Source: Nocardioides panaciterrulae
GTDB lineage: Bacteria > Actinomycetota > Actinomycetes > Propionibacteriales > Nocardioidaceae
Reading direction: 5' to 3'
Assembly (NCBI RefSeq): GCF_013409645.1
Contig: NZ_JACCBG010000001.1
Coordinates: 2,044,001 to 2,108,000 of the forward strand
Length of the DNA stretch: 64,000 bases
Shown here one piece after another: positions 1 to 8,317 of this stretch. A program made the position numbers and the translations under genes. Each line of letters starts with the position of its first letter. The stretch's first letter is position 1. The notes under the pieces were generated by a model, which saw only the letters and a program-made list of their open reading frames with translations, did not search any database and was not told the DNA's origin.

Positions 1-675
1 GCGGGGATCGCCGGAGGTCAGGATCTGACCCTGGTGCAGCACCATCACCTGGTCGCTGACGGCGAGGATCGCCTTCATCACGTGCTCGACGACGATGACG
101 GTCAGCCCCCGCTCCTTCAGGCCGAGGATCAGCTCCAGGCTCGGCTCGATCTCGCTGGGCCGCAGCCCCGCCATCACCTCGTCGAGCAGGAGCAGCTTCG
201 GATCGAGCGCCAGGGCCTTGGCGAACTCCAGACGCCGGGCGTCGGCCACCGACAGCTCACCGGGGGCCCGGCCGCCGAGGTGCACGATCCCCACCTCTTC
301 GAGCACCTGGTCGGCGCGTTCGAGCGCGCTGGCCATCCGCCCGCTGTGGGAGGGTCCGTAGAGCACACCGACCGCGACGTTCTCCCGCACCGTCATCCCG
401 CGGAAGGGCTTGACGATCTGGAAGGTGCGCGCGACCCCGGCGTGCGCGATCGCCCACGGCTTGGCGCCGGTCATGTCCTTGCCGCCGATCAGCACCTTGC
501 CCGAGCTGGGCTTGATGTGACCGGTGACCAGGTTGATGAAGGTGCTCTTGCCGGCCCCGTTCGGTCCGATCACGCCGAGGACCTGGCCGGCGGGAACGCC
601 GAAGGACACGTCCGAGACGGCCTGGAGGCCGCCGAAACGTCGGCCGAGCCCCTGAGTCTCGAGCAGCGCGGTCAC
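1..675 (-). CDS. livG: Liv-type ABC importer ATPase LivG (partial, 3' end off the window)
   Basis: ATP-hydrolysing subunit of a branched-chain amino acid (HAAT)-type importer. The 225 visible codons begin at a GTG that shares GTGA with the livM stop; the C-terminus lies beyond base 1. Walker [10 protein letters not shown] is at residues 37-45, the Q-loop glutamine at about 86, and Walker B LLLLDE near 160. The signature loop reads LSVAD (141-145) rather than the usual LSGGQ or LSYGQ; LivG proteins vary here, so this is noted but not taken as inactivating. It is the fourth gene of the operon binding protein-livH-livM-livG; a livF would be expected just outside the window. The CoA-transferase next door suggests that the substrate is an organic acid rather than leucine, but this is inference. 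Confidence 0.93.
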   Translation of the reverse strand, partial: MTALLETQGLGRRFGGLQAVSDVSFGVPAGQVLGVIGPNGAGKSTFINLVTGHIKPSSGKVLIGGKDMTGAKPWAIAHAGVARTFQIVKPFRGMTVRENVAVGVLYGPSHSGRMASALERADQVLEEVGIVHLGGRAPGELSVADARRLEFAKALALDPKLLLLDEVMAGLRPSEIEPSLELILGLKERGLTVIVVEHVMKAILAVSDQVMVLHQGQILTSGDPR

Positions 676-1715
676 AGTCGGTACCTCCGAACGTTGGCCA
701 GCAAGGAGTACTCACCCGTTCGCCGGGCCTCCCTGAAGTAGTTCACCGCGCCCTGGGGGATCAGGATGACCGCGATGATGATGATCACCCCGAGGATGAA
801 CGTGTGGGCGCTGGTGAAGTTCTGGCGCAGGTACTCCGAGAGGAACTGCAGCACGACCGCACCGAGCAGCGGCCCGAGGACCGTCCCGCTGCCGCCGATC
901 ACGACCATCACCACCATCAGCACGGTGATGTCGACGCTGAACAGCCGCTCGGGGAAGATCACCGCCTGCTGGAACGCGTAGGTCGCGCCGACCAGGCCGG
1001 TGATGAACCCCGACAGGCTGAACGCGGCGACCTTCGCCCAGGTGGTGTTGATCCCCATCGACGCCGCCGCGTCCTCGTCCTGGTTGATCGCGCGCAGGGC
1101 GAACCCGAACTTGTTGCGCGACACCAGGCCGCCGACCAGCACGGAGAGCGCCGCCAGCGCGAGGAACAGCAGGTAGAAGCCGTCGTTGCCGAGGTAGGCC
1201 GTGGGGGCCTGGTCCCCGACGGTCGGGATCGTGATCCCCGCGCCGCCACCGGTCAGGTCGGGCAGGTTCGTGACGACCTCCCGCATGCCTTCGGCGACCC
1301 CGAGGGTGGCGATCGCGAAGTAGTGCCCCTTGAGGCGGAGCAGCGGCAGGCCGATCACCGCGCCGAACAGCGCGGCGACGATCCCGCTGGCCACCAGGGC
1401 CGTCCAGAAGTTGACCTGCCAGTGCACCATCGCGACCGCGGTGAAGTAGCCGCCGATCCCGAAGAACACCACCTGACCGAAACAGGCGTAGCCGGTGAAC
1501 CCGCCGATCAGGTTCCAGCCCTGGGCCAGGGCGACGAACATGAAGATCGCCGCGACGGTCCGCTCCTGGCCGACGTAGAGCTGGCTCTGGAGCACGAGCA
1601 TGGCCACGAGCGCCAGGATGCCGAGGCCCCAGGGGCCCCACCGCCGCACCGGGCTCTGGGCCGCCGACGCGGCGGGTGCCGCCTCGGCTTCCGGGGACGT
1701 GACTGTCGTGGCCAT
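672..1715 (-). CDS. livM: Liv-type ABC importer permease LivM
   Basis: Second transmembrane subunit of the HAAT-type importer, about 347 residues. After a polar N-terminal tail of about 25 residues rich in Ala and Glu come roughly nine to ten hydrophobic segments. The family-typical stretches GWNLIGGFTGYACFGQVVFF and LRAINQDEDAAASMGI are visible, the latter being the cytoplasmic loop that contacts LivG. The ATG overlaps the livH stop as ATGA, and the stop overlaps the livG GTG, so translation is coupled along the operon. Family assignment is clear. The transported compound cannot be read from the permease. Confidence 0.95.
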   Translation of the reverse strand: MATTVTSPEAEAAPAASAAQSPVRRWGPWGLGILALVAMLVLQSQLYVGQERTVAAIFMFVALAQGWNLIGGFTGYACFGQVVFFGIGGYFTAVAMVHWQVNFWTALVASGIVAALFGAVIGLPLLRLKGHYFAIATLGVAEGMREVVTNLPDLTGGGAGITIPTVGDQAPTAYLGNDGFYLLFLALAALSVLVGGLVSRNKFGFALRAINQDEDAAASMGINTTWAKVAAFSLSGFITGLVGATYAFQQAVIFPERLFSVDITVLMVVMVVIGGSGTVLGPLLGAVVLQFLSEYLRQNFTSAHTFILGVIIIIAVILIPQGAVNYFREARRTGEYSLLANVRRYRL

Positions 1716-2599
1716 CAGACCTCCACCCGCGCAGAGTAGTAGGCACGGCCCACCAGGCCGGAGGGCCGGAAGATCAGCACCACGACCAGGACCAGGAAGG
1801 CCAGGGCGTTGACCCAGGTGCCGGGCAGGTACAGCCCGGCCAGCGAGTCGACGAGGCCGATCACCAGGCCGCCGAGCAGGGCGCCGTACATGTTGCCGAG
1901 CCCGCCGAGCACCGCGATCACGAACGACAGCAGTGTGTAGCCGGCGGCGGCCGCGGGGCTGAACGTCCCGACGGTGCCGACCATCACCCCGGCGACCGCG
2001 GCCAGGGCGGCCGCGATCCCGAAGGTCAGCGCGTAGACGTGCCGGGAGCGGATGCCCATCAACCGGGCCGCCCCGCGGTCCATCCCGGTCGCCATGATCG
2101 ACGTACCCACCCGGGTGCGGCTGACCAGGTAGACCAGCGCGACGGTCAGGAGCACGGCGACCCCGAAGGCCAGCAACCGGCCGACCGGGACCCGGACACT
2201 GCCCAGGTCCAGGCCGGTGCTGGCGTAGCCGGTGTGGATGCTGCGGTAGTTGCCGGAGAAGACGATGTTCATCCCCTGCACGATCAGCAGGTCGAGCCCG
2301 AAGGTCAGCAGCAGCGTGATGAAGATCGGGCCGTTGATGACCAGGTTGATCACGAACCGCTGGATGAGGTAGCCCAGCGCGAACAGCACCGCGGCGGACA
2401 CGAACATGGCCAGGAACGGGTCCCAGCCCAGCTTGGTGTTCATCTCCCAGCCCACGTAGGCGCCGAGGATCACGAACGAGCCGTGCGCGAGGTTGACGAC
2501 GTTCATCACGCCCCACACCAAGGAGAATCCGACAGCGATCAGTGCCAGAAGTCCACCCTGGAGGAGGCCGTAGAGCGCCGCCTGCAGGAACGGGGTCAC
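1715..2599 (-). CDS. livH: Liv-type ABC importer permease LivH
   Basis: First transmembrane subunit of the HAAT-type importer, 294 residues from a GTG at 2599 that overlaps the binding-protein stop as GTGA. A longer reading to 2647 exists but would run into the upstream gene. The N-terminus (LQAALYGLLQGG) and the motif WGVMNVVNLAHGSF are the LivH hallmarks, followed by about eight hydrophobic segments and the ATP-subunit contact loop MDRGAARLMGI. It pairs with LivM to form the translocation channel. Length and motifs match the family with no internal disruption. Confidence 0.95.
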   Translation of the reverse strand: MTPFLQAALYGLLQGGLLALIAVGFSLVWGVMNVVNLAHGSFVILGAYVGWEMNTKLGWDPFLAMFVSAAVLFALGYLIQRFVINLVINGPIFITLLLTFGLDLLIVQGMNIVFSGNYRSIHTGYASTGLDLGSVRVPVGRLLAFGVAVLLTVALVYLVSRTRVGTSIMATGMDRGAARLMGIRSRHVYALTFGIAAALAAVAGVMVGTVGTFSPAAAAGYTLLSFVIAVLGGLGNMYGALLGGLVIGLVDSLAGLYLPGTWVNALAFLVLVVVLIFRPSGLVGRAYYSARVEV

Positions 2600-3825
2600 T
2601 TGGTACCGGGCCAGATCATGTCGGCTTCGGCGTTCTCCTTGGGCCACACGGTGACGACCTTGCCGTCCTGGATCTGGATGACCGACATCGGCTTGTAGAT
2701 GTTCTGGCCGGTCTCGTCGAACTTGATCTTGCCGAAGAACGACTCGGTGTCCAGCCCGGCCATCGAGTCACGGACCGCGTCGGCGTCGGTGCTGCCGGCG
2801 TCCTCTACGGCCAGCACCAGCGCCAGGCAGGCCGCGCTGGCCTCGGCGTCGTGGTAGTCCGGCGCGTGGCCGAACTCCTTCTCGATGTCGGCGGCGTAGT
2901 CCTTGGCGGTGCCGAAGTACTTGTCCTGACCCGCGGTGGTGTCGGTCCACTGGCTGGAGCCGAGCACGCCGTTGGCGGAGGCGCCGAGCGCCTTGGCGAA
3001 GTCCGGGGTGGGCGGGGCGACCGTCTCACCGAAGCCGGCGGGGGTGATGCCGAGCTCCTTGGACTGCTTGACGATCGCGACGCCCTCCTCGACGTGGACG
3101 GCGCCGATGATCACGTCGGGCTTCTTGCCCTTGATCTGGGTCAGCGCGGAGCTGACGTCGGTGCTCCCGGCCGGGAAGTACTCGGTGGGCAGCACCGTGT
3201 AGCCGAGCTTCTTGGCGGTGGCGGCGCCACCCTCGGCGCCGGTCTTCGAGAAGCCGTCGTCGGCGGAGAGGAACGCGATGGTCTTCGGCTTCGGAGAGGC
3301 CAGCTCGTCGATCGCCTTGACGATGGAGGCGGCGTACTCGGTGGCGGGGGAGAGCACCGCGAAGGTGCGGGTGTAGCCCTTGGAGAAGATCTCGTTGTTG
3401 GCGCCGGCGGAGTCAGCCATCACCTGGCCGTTGCGCTCGATCACCGCGGCCTGCGCCTCGACGTTCGCCGAGCCGTAGGAGCTCAGGATCAGCTTGATGC
3501 CCTGGTCGTTGAACTGGTCGGCGAGCTGGGCGGCCACGTCGGGGGTCGAGGTGTCGTCCTGGTACTTGATGGCGAGCTTGAGCTTCTTGTCACCCACGGT
3601 GACGCCGCCGGCCTCGTTCACCTTCTGCTGGCAGAGCTGGTAGCCCTCCTTGGTGAGCTGACCCTCGCGGGCCAGCGCTCCGGTCAGCGACAGCGACGCG
3701 CCCAGGGTCAGCGTGTCGGCATCGGTGCCACCGCCACCGGAGCTTCCCTTGGACCCGCAGGCCGTGGTGGTGGCTAGGGCGCAGACGGCAACTGCTGCCA
3801 GTGCCACACTCGTTTTGGACCTCAT
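2596..3825 (-). CDS. Liv-type ABC importer substrate-binding lipoprotein
   Basis: Extracellular receptor of the importer (Peripla_BP_6 / LivK type), 409 residues. The ATG at 3825 is preceded by AGAGGTGA at good Shine-Dalgarno spacing. A lipoprotein signal follows, with a hydrophobic core and the lipobox cysteine in TTAC at about residue 21, then a Gly/Ser linker. The body carries family features such as LTLGASLSLTGALAREGQ, ILSSYGSANVEAQ and the ADSAGANNEIF segment. An unrelated-looking longer ORF start at 3888 lies upstream of the operator and is not used. The gene is first in the operon, and the TGTATACA-type operator at 3858-3875 lies 33-50 bases upstream, so one of the nearby GntR proteins probably controls it. 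Confidence 0.94.
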   Translation of the reverse strand: MRSKTSVALAAVAVCALATTTACGSKGSSGGGGTDADTLTLGASLSLTGALAREGQLTKEGYQLCQQKVNEAGGVTVGDKKLKLAIKYQDDTSTPDVAAQLADQFNDQGIKLILSSYGSANVEAQAAVIERNGQVMADSAGANNEIFSKGYTRTFAVLSPATEYAASIVKAIDELASPKPKTIAFLSADDGFSKTGAEGGAATAKKLGYTVLPTEYFPAGSTDVSSALTQIKGKKPDVIIGAVHVEEGVAIVKQSKELGITPAGFGETVAPPTPDFAKALGASANGVLGSSQWTDTTAGQDKYFGTAKDYAADIEKEFGHAPDYHDAEASAACLALVLAVEDAGSTDADAVRDSMAGLDTESFFGKIKFDETGQNIYKPMSVIQIQDGKVVTVWPKENAEADMIWPGTK

Positions 3826-3857
3826 GACGTCACCTCTCGGGGGCCGGGCGAAAAAAT

Positions 3858-3875
3858 TGTATACACTGTCTACAG
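3858..3875. promoter_or_regulatory. Putative GntR operator upstream of the Liv operon
   Basis: Two adjacent 9-mers, TGTATACAC and TGTCTACAG, lie 33-50 bases upstream of the binding-protein ATG. The same TGTATACA core recurs at 5825-5832 between the MFS and CoA-transferase genes. AT-rich palindromic cores of this kind are usual for FCD-type GntR regulators, and two such regulators are encoded within 4 kb. Assignment to either regulator is inference. Confidence 0.6.
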
Positions 3876-3913
3876 TGATCCGGCCCACATGGCAAGCCTT
3901 TGGATATTGGATA

Positions 3914-3938
3914 CGACCGCGAATTTTTTTTGCGGTCG
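3914..3938 (-). terminator. Hairpin just after the gntR stop
   Basis: Arms CGACCGC and GCGGTCG (7 bp, perfect) enclose an 11-nt loop that contains a run of eight T on the + strand. It begins 8 bases past the gntR stop, between that gene and the Liv operon promoter. The T run is in the loop rather than after the stem, so intrinsic termination is uncertain; it may instead act as a transcript 3' end stabiliser. Confidence 0.4.
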
Positions 3939-3945
3939 CGCCGGG

Positions 3946-4593
3946 TCAGAGCGTGCTGTCGGCCGCGGCGCCGGTCATCGAGGCGACCAGCTCCGCGCGC
4001 CCGGCGAGGATGCTCGCCTCGATCGCGTTGTGCAGCAGGGCCGCGTCACCGGCCCGCAGTGCGTCGACGGTGGCGACCCGCCGCTGCTCGATGCCTCGGC
4101 GCGAGCCCAGCACGTGGGCGTGCATCCGGACGTAGGGCTCGACCAGGTTGAGCACTTGCACCACGAGCCGGACAGCGTGCCGCTGCTCGGACAGCTCGTA
4201 GATCCGCCGATGGAACCGGTAGTTCGCGCTGGACCACTCCTCCAGCTGCGAAGGTGCCAGCGCGATCATCGTCTGCACCAGGGCGTCGATGTCGTCGATG
4301 TCGCGACGCCCGACGTGGTCGATGATGTCGCCGGCCAGCGGTGGCTCCAGCCGCAGCCGCAGCCCGTAGAGCTCCTCGACCTCCTCGGGGCGGAGCTCGG
4401 TCACGACGGCTCCGAGGCCGGGCTTCATGATCACGAGCCCCTCCCCGGCCAGGGTGCGCAGGGCCTCTCGCAGCGGGATCCGGCTGACGCCGTACTGGCG
4501 GGCCAGCTCGTCCTGGTTCATCGCGTGGCCGGGCGGGATCGCCCGCTCGCGTACGGCGCGGCGCAGGGCACTCGCGATCTCGTCAGGACGCAT
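3946..4593 (-). CDS. GntR-family regulator, FCD (FadR) subfamily
   Basis: DNA-binding regulator of 215 residues. The N-terminal winged helix spans residues about 5-70, with the typical helix-turn-helix QDELARQYGVSRIPLREALR and wing GLVIMKPGLGAVVTEL. The C-terminal all-helical FCD ligand domain carries the expected metal/ligand histidines in RFHRRIYELS and the late H of LLHNAIEAS. FCD domains usually bind small organic acids. It overlaps the end of the MFS gene by 11 bp and so is cotranscribed with it from the 5.8-kb promoter. The operators at 3858 and 5825 are its likely targets, making it the probable local sensor of the imported acid. Confidence 0.93.
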   Translation of the reverse strand: MRPDEIASALRRAVRERAIPPGHAMNQDELARQYGVSRIPLREALRTLAGEGLVIMKPGLGAVVTELRPEEVEELYGLRLRLEPPLAGDIIDHVGRRDIDDIDALVQTMIALAPSQLEEWSSANYRFHRRIYELSEQRHAVRLVVQVLNLVEPYVRMHAHVLGSRRGIEQRRVATVDALRAGDAALLHNAIEASILAGRAELVASMTGAAADSTL

Positions 4594-5803
4594 TCGCCAC
4601 CTCCGTGCGGTCAGAGCGTGCCGGCAGTAGGCAGATGGTCAGGGCCCCGACGGCCAGCAGCACCATCACGGTCCCGACCTCCCCGAGCCATCCGAAGGCA
4701 CCGAAGAACACGCCGCCGACGAAACCCGCCAGCGCCGAACCCACGTGGTAGCCGAAGAGGTACATGGCCGAGGCCTGCGCGCGTTGTTGCCGGGCCCAGA
4801 CGCCGACGAAGCCGCTGGCGACCGCGTGCGCCCCGAAGAAGCCGAACACCATCGCCGCGGTGCCGACCAGCACGACGGGCAGGAGGTTCGACAGGGACAT
4901 CAGGGCGCCGACCGCCATGATCGCCAGGCCGAGCATCATCACCCCGCGCCGGCTCCGCCGGTCGGTGAGCCGGCCCATCCAGTTCGCGCTGAGCGTGCCG
5001 GACAGGTAGATCAAGAACACGAACGGGATCACCGTGTCGGGCAGGTTGAACGGGGAGTCGCCCAGCCGGTACTGCAGGTAGTTGTAGTAGGAGACCAGGC
5101 TGCCCATCAGGACGAAGCCGGTCGCGGCGAGCTTGAGGATCACCGGGTCGCGCAGCGGCGCCCGCATCGCGGCCAGTCGCTCGCCGAGCCGGCCGGGGGT
5201 GACCTCGAAGTTGCGGGAGGCCGGCAGCTGCAGCGCGACCCAGACCGTGCCGACCAGGCAGACGACCGCGGCGCAGACCATCGCCACCCGCCACGACGCG
5301 ACGCCGGTGATCAGCCCGCCCGCGAGGCGGCCGGTCATCCCGCCCAGACCGGTGCCGCTGATGTAGAGCCCCATCGCGGTGCCGAGCCCCGACGGGTGGA
5401 ACTCCTCGGCGACGTAGGCCATCGCCACCGCCGGGAAGCCGGCCAGGACCAGGCCGGTGAGCACTCGCAGGCCGAGCAGCGAGCCGAAGTTCGGGCTGGC
5501 GGCGGCCACCAGGGTCAGGCAGGACGCCGCGACCAGCGAGCCGATCAGCAACGGGCGCCGACCGCGGCCCTCGGACCAGGCGGCGGCCACGATCACCGCG
5601 AACGCCAGCGGTAGCGTCGTCAAGGACAGGGTCAGGCTGGCGGAGGCGGGGGAGACCGAGAAGTCGTTGCTGATCGCCGGCAGCAGGCCCTGGACGATGT
5701 AGAGCATCGCGAACGTCAAGAAGCCGGCCACGAAGATGACCAGACTGGCCCGTCGGTACTCTGGCGTGCCCTTCAACAACGTCCCGGATGTCAGGTCGGC
5801 CAC
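4583..5803 (-). CDS. MFS transporter
   Basis: Major facilitator superfamily permease of about 406 residues with about twelve hydrophobic segments. The loop-2/3 motif appears as AAWSEGRGRRPLL, and the second-half equivalent as GRLTDRRSRRGVMML. It resembles YnfM/arabinose-efflux-like DHA1 transporters. The GTG at 5803 is chosen because GGAGGTG precedes it at normal spacing; the longer reading to 5833 would start inside the TGTATACA operator. It is the first gene of a two-gene operon with gntR and is divergent from the CoA-transferase. A role in uptake or efflux of the same carboxylate is plausible but not shown. Confidence 0.9.
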   Translation of the reverse strand: MADLTSGTLLKGTPEYRRASLVIFVAGFLTFAMLYIVQGLLPAISNDFSVSPASASLTLSLTTLPLAFAVIVAAAWSEGRGRRPLLIGSLVAASCLTLVAAASPNFGSLLGLRVLTGLVLAGFPAVAMAYVAEEFHPSGLGTAMGLYISGTGLGGMTGRLAGGLITGVASWRVAMVCAAVVCLVGTVWVALQLPASRNFEVTPGRLGERLAAMRAPLRDPVILKLAATGFVLMGSLVSYYNYLQYRLGDSPFNLPDTVIPFVFLIYLSGTLSANWMGRLTDRRSRRGVMMLGLAIMAVGALMSLSNLLPVVLVGTAAMVFGFFGAHAVASGFVGVWARQQRAQASAMYLFGYHVGSALAGFVGGVFFGAFGWLGEVGTVMVLLAVGALTICLLPARSDRTEVANAS

Positions 5804-5824
5804 GGCGGCACCTCCAGGACCTAG

Positions 5825-5842
5825 TGTATACATCGCATACGG
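5825..5842. promoter_or_regulatory. Putative GntR operator between MFS and CoA-transferase genes
   Basis: TGTATACAT followed by CGCATACGG, the same tandem 9-mer layout as at 3858-3875, with the second 9-mer degenerate. It lies in the 84-bp divergent gap, 22 bases upstream of the MFS GTG and 45 bases upstream of the CoA-transferase GTG, so it could control both directions. Confidence 0.55.
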
Positions 5843-5887
5843 GCGCCAGGGCGATATTCGGGACTAAATGTGTGCACAGGAGGACAG

Positions 5888-7060
5888 GTGGACTCGCTCA
5901 CCGGAACCGGTGCGTCCGGAGGCCCTGCCGGGCCGTTGGCCGGGTTGGTGGTCGCCGACTTCAGCAGGGTGCTGGCCGGGCCGTACGCCACGATGCTGCT
6001 CGGCGACCTGGGCGCGACGGTGATCAAGGTCGAGGCCCCGCACGGTGACGACACCCGGCACTGGGGACCGCCGTGGACCGCCGACGGCGACAGCACCTAC
6101 TTCTTGTCGGTGAACCGCAACAAGCGCAGCGTCGTGCTCGACCTGTCCCGCCCCGAGGACCACCGCCGGGCGCTGCGCCTGGTCGGCCGGGCCGACGTGG
6201 TCGTGCAGAACCTGCGCCTGGCCAGCCTGCAACGACTCGGCCTCGACTACGACGCCGTACGCACCGACAACCCGGGCCTGATCTACTGCTCGATCACCGG
6301 GTTCGGATCGGCGGCCGGCGCCGCCCTGCCCGGCTACGACCTGGTCGTCCAGGCCGTGTCCGGCCTGATGAGCCTGACCGGACCGGACCCGGCGACCCCG
6401 ACCAAGACCGGGATCGCCACCGCTGACGTGCTCACCGGACTGCATGCCGCCCTCGGCATCCTGGCGGCGCTGAACGCGCGCCGCGACACCGGGGAGGGGC
6501 AGCTGGTCGAGGTGAACCTGATGTCGTCGATGCTCTCGGGCCTGGTGAACTTCGGCGGCGCCTACGCGCTGACCGGCGACGTGGCGCACGGGATGGGCAT
6601 CCGGCACCCCGGCATCTGCCCCTACGAGCCGTTCGAGACCAAGGACCGGCTGCTGGTGGTCGCGGCAGCCAACGACCGGCTGTTCGCCCTGCTGTGCGAG
6701 CGGCTGGGACTCGACGAGCTCGTGACCGACCCCCGGTTCCGCACCAACGGGGACCGGGTCGCGCACCGTGACGAGCTCGGCCTCCTGCTCGGCGAGGTGC
6801 TTCGCACGCGTACTGCGGACGAGTGGTTCACGTTGCTGACCGACGCCGGTGTCCCGTGCGGCCCGATCAACGACGTCGCCCAGGGGATGGAGCTGGGTGC
6901 CTCGCTGGGCCTGGCCCCGATCGTCGACGTGGACGGGTCCGCCCAGGTGGCGCACCCGGTGCGGCTCTCGGCCACCCCGGCCACCTACCGGCACGCGCCC
7001 CCCGCGCTCGGGTCGGATCAGGAGGTCTTGGCCTGGCTGGACCAGGAGACCGCGCCATGA
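5888..7060 (+). CDS. CaiB/BaiF family CoA-transferase
   Basis: Family III CoA-transferase, which moves CoA between acyl-CoA and a free carboxylate, 390 residues from the GTG at 5888 behind AGGAGG. The N-terminal Rossmann part shows LAGLVVADFSRVLAGPYATM and LGATVIKVEAP. The catalytic aspartate is expected in the GYDLVVQA stretch (family pattern YD near residue 160). The C-terminal part carries PNPF-type family features such as WFTLLTDAGVPCGPINDV. The gene overlaps the next gntR as ATGA. With the Liv importer and MFS it suggests import followed by CoA activation of an organic acid. A second CaiB protein at 11427 has a different operon, so the two probably have different substrates. Confidence 0.93.
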   Translation: MDSLTGTGASGGPAGPLAGLVVADFSRVLAGPYATMLLGDLGATVIKVEAPHGDDTRHWGPPWTADGDSTYFLSVNRNKRSVVLDLSRPEDHRRALRLVGRADVVVQNLRLASLQRLGLDYDAVRTDNPGLIYCSITGFGSAAGAALPGYDLVVQAVSGLMSLTGPDPATPTKTGIATADVLTGLHAALGILAALNARRDTGEGQLVEVNLMSSMLSGLVNFGGAYALTGDVAHGMGIRHPGICPYEPFETKDRLLVVAAANDRLFALLCERLGLDELVTDPRFRTNGDRVAHRDELGLLLGEVLRTRTADEWFTLLTDAGVPCGPINDVAQGMELGASLGLAPIVDVDGSAQVAHPVRLSATPATYRHAPPALGSDQEVLAWLDQETAP

Positions 7061-7725
7061 CCGCGAGCTTCAAGCGACCGCCGACCGCGCAGGAGGCGGT
7101 GCTCACCGAGGTGCGCAGCCTGATCGCCACCGGGCGGATGCGGCCCGGCGAGCAGATCGTCCAGGAGGCGCTGGCGCTGGAGCTCGGGGTGAGCCGGGTC
7201 CCGTTGCGGGAGGCGCTGAAGATCCTCGAGGGGGAGGGTCAGGTGACCTATGTGGCGCACCGCGGCTACTTCGTGGCCCTGCTGTCGCTCGCGGACCTGC
7301 TCGAGGTCTATCGGATGCGGGAGATCCTCGAGGCCGAGGCGGTCTCGATCGCGATCCCGCTGATGACCGCCGAGGACATCGACCGGTTCGAGGAGGCCGC
7401 CCTCGACGTCGAGCAGGCCTCCGCGGACGAGGACCTGACCACGATGGCCAAGGCGAACCGGCGGTTCCATGCCACCCTGATCGAGGCGTGCGCGCTGCCG
7501 CGGATGGTGCGGATCATCCGGCAGCTCTGGGACGCCACCGAGGTGTACCGCGCGGTGTACTACGCCGAGGAACCGAACCGGGCCCGGGTCCTCGACGAGC
7601 ACCGTCGGATGGTCGCGGCGGTCAAGGCCGGCGACGTGGAGGAGACGTTGATGATGCTCGACGTGCACCGGCAGCACGCGATCGTGGCGCTCCGCCCGGT
7701 GCTCGAGGCCAACGCCGCGACCTGA
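7057..7725 (+). CDS. GntR-family regulator, FCD subfamily (second copy)
   Basis: 222-residue FadR-type regulator, translationally coupled (ATGA) to the CoA-transferase. The winged helix carries QEALALELGVSRVPLREALK and EGQVTYVAHRGYFVALL. The FCD domain follows, with ANRRFHATLIEACA and the late DVHRQHAIVAL histidines. It is clearly a paralogue of the product at 3946-4593 but not near-identical. Being in the operon with its presumed target, it is probably autoregulatory through the 5825-5842 operator. Which of the two GntR proteins uses which site cannot be decided from sequence alone. Confidence 0.92.
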   Translation: MTASFKRPPTAQEAVLTEVRSLIATGRMRPGEQIVQEALALELGVSRVPLREALKILEGEGQVTYVAHRGYFVALLSLADLLEVYRMREILEAEAVSIAIPLMTAEDIDRFEEAALDVEQASADEDLTTMAKANRRFHATLIEACALPRMVRIIRQLWDATEVYRAVYYAEEPNRARVLDEHRRMVAAVKAGDVEETLMMLDVHRQHAIVALRPVLEANAAT

Positions 7726-7734
7726 GCTCAGGTC
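7719..7734. repeat. Perfect 16-bp palindrome holding two convergent stop codons
   Basis: GACCTGAGCTCAGGTC spans the last bases of gntR and of the CMD gene. It contains TGA on the + strand (7723-7725) and TGA on the - strand (7728-7730). The stem could act as a shared 3' end for both transcripts, though there is no T tract. Confidence 0.5.
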
Positions 7735-8282
7735 ACCCGGAAGACCCGCAGCTGCAAGGCCAGGGTGGCGTAGTAGCCGACCAGCGTGGTGAGCTCGAAG
7801 ACGGTCTGGGGGCCGACGGTCTCGGCCCAGGTCGCCCAGCTGTCGTCGTCGACGTCCCCCTCGACCATCGCCCGGGCCAGGTGCGCGCACGCCCGCTCCT
7901 CGGCGTCCGCCAGCTCGGGGACCTCGCCGGCCCGGATCCGGGCCATCTCCTGATCGGTGAGGCCGACGGCGGCGCCGACGCTCTCGTGCGCCGCGCGTTC
8001 GAAGGCGGAGTCCCAGTGCGCGGCCACGGTGAGGATCGCGATCTCCCGGGTCCGCGCCGACAGTGCGGTGCGGTAGCGGACCGCGGCACCGACCTCCTGC
8101 AACGCCTGACCGAGGCCGGGGGAGAGCAGCAGCGCGTTGAAGGGCCCGAGCAGCGCGCCGTCGGGGCGGGTGAGCGCGAAGTGCTGCGGCCCCTGGGCGC
8201 GGGGGCCCTCGGCGATGCTCTTGTAGAGCGCGCGCTGCTCCTCGTCGAGGTCGGTCGGGGGGATCGGTTCGAGCCGGCTCAT
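7728..8282 (-). CDS. Carboxymuconolactone decarboxylase (CMD/AhpD-like) family protein
   Basis: 184-residue alpha-helical protein of the CMD superfamily. The diagnostic stretch REIAILTVAAHWDSAFERAAHE near residues 80-100 lacks the redox CxxC of AhpD and matches the decarboxylase/lactonase-like branch with HW and HE residues. Such proteins are often annotated as 4-carboxymuconolactone decarboxylase, but many act elsewhere, so the substrate is not assigned. The ATG lies 6 bases downstream of a weak GGAAGGTGGAAG-type ribosome site. It converges on gntR with 2 bases between stops, and its neighbours suggest a role in the same carboxylate pathway. Confidence 0.85.
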   Translation of the reverse strand: MSRLEPIPPTDLDEEQRALYKSIAEGPRAQGPQHFALTRPDGALLGPFNALLLSPGLGQALQEVGAAVRYRTALSARTREIAILTVAAHWDSAFERAAHESVGAAVGLTDQEMARIRAGEVPELADAEERACAHLARAMVEGDVDDDSWATWAETVGPQTVFELTTLVGYYATLALQLRVFRVT

Positions 8283-8317
8283 CTTCCACCTTCCGGGAGG
8301 CGCACGTGGCGTCCGAC

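Noticed and set aside
672..2516. 614-codon ORF as a fusion of LivH and LivM
   Set aside because: The first 270 codons are the wrong frame of livH. The LivM part begins at the ATG at 1715, and livH has its own frame ending in the ATGA overlap.
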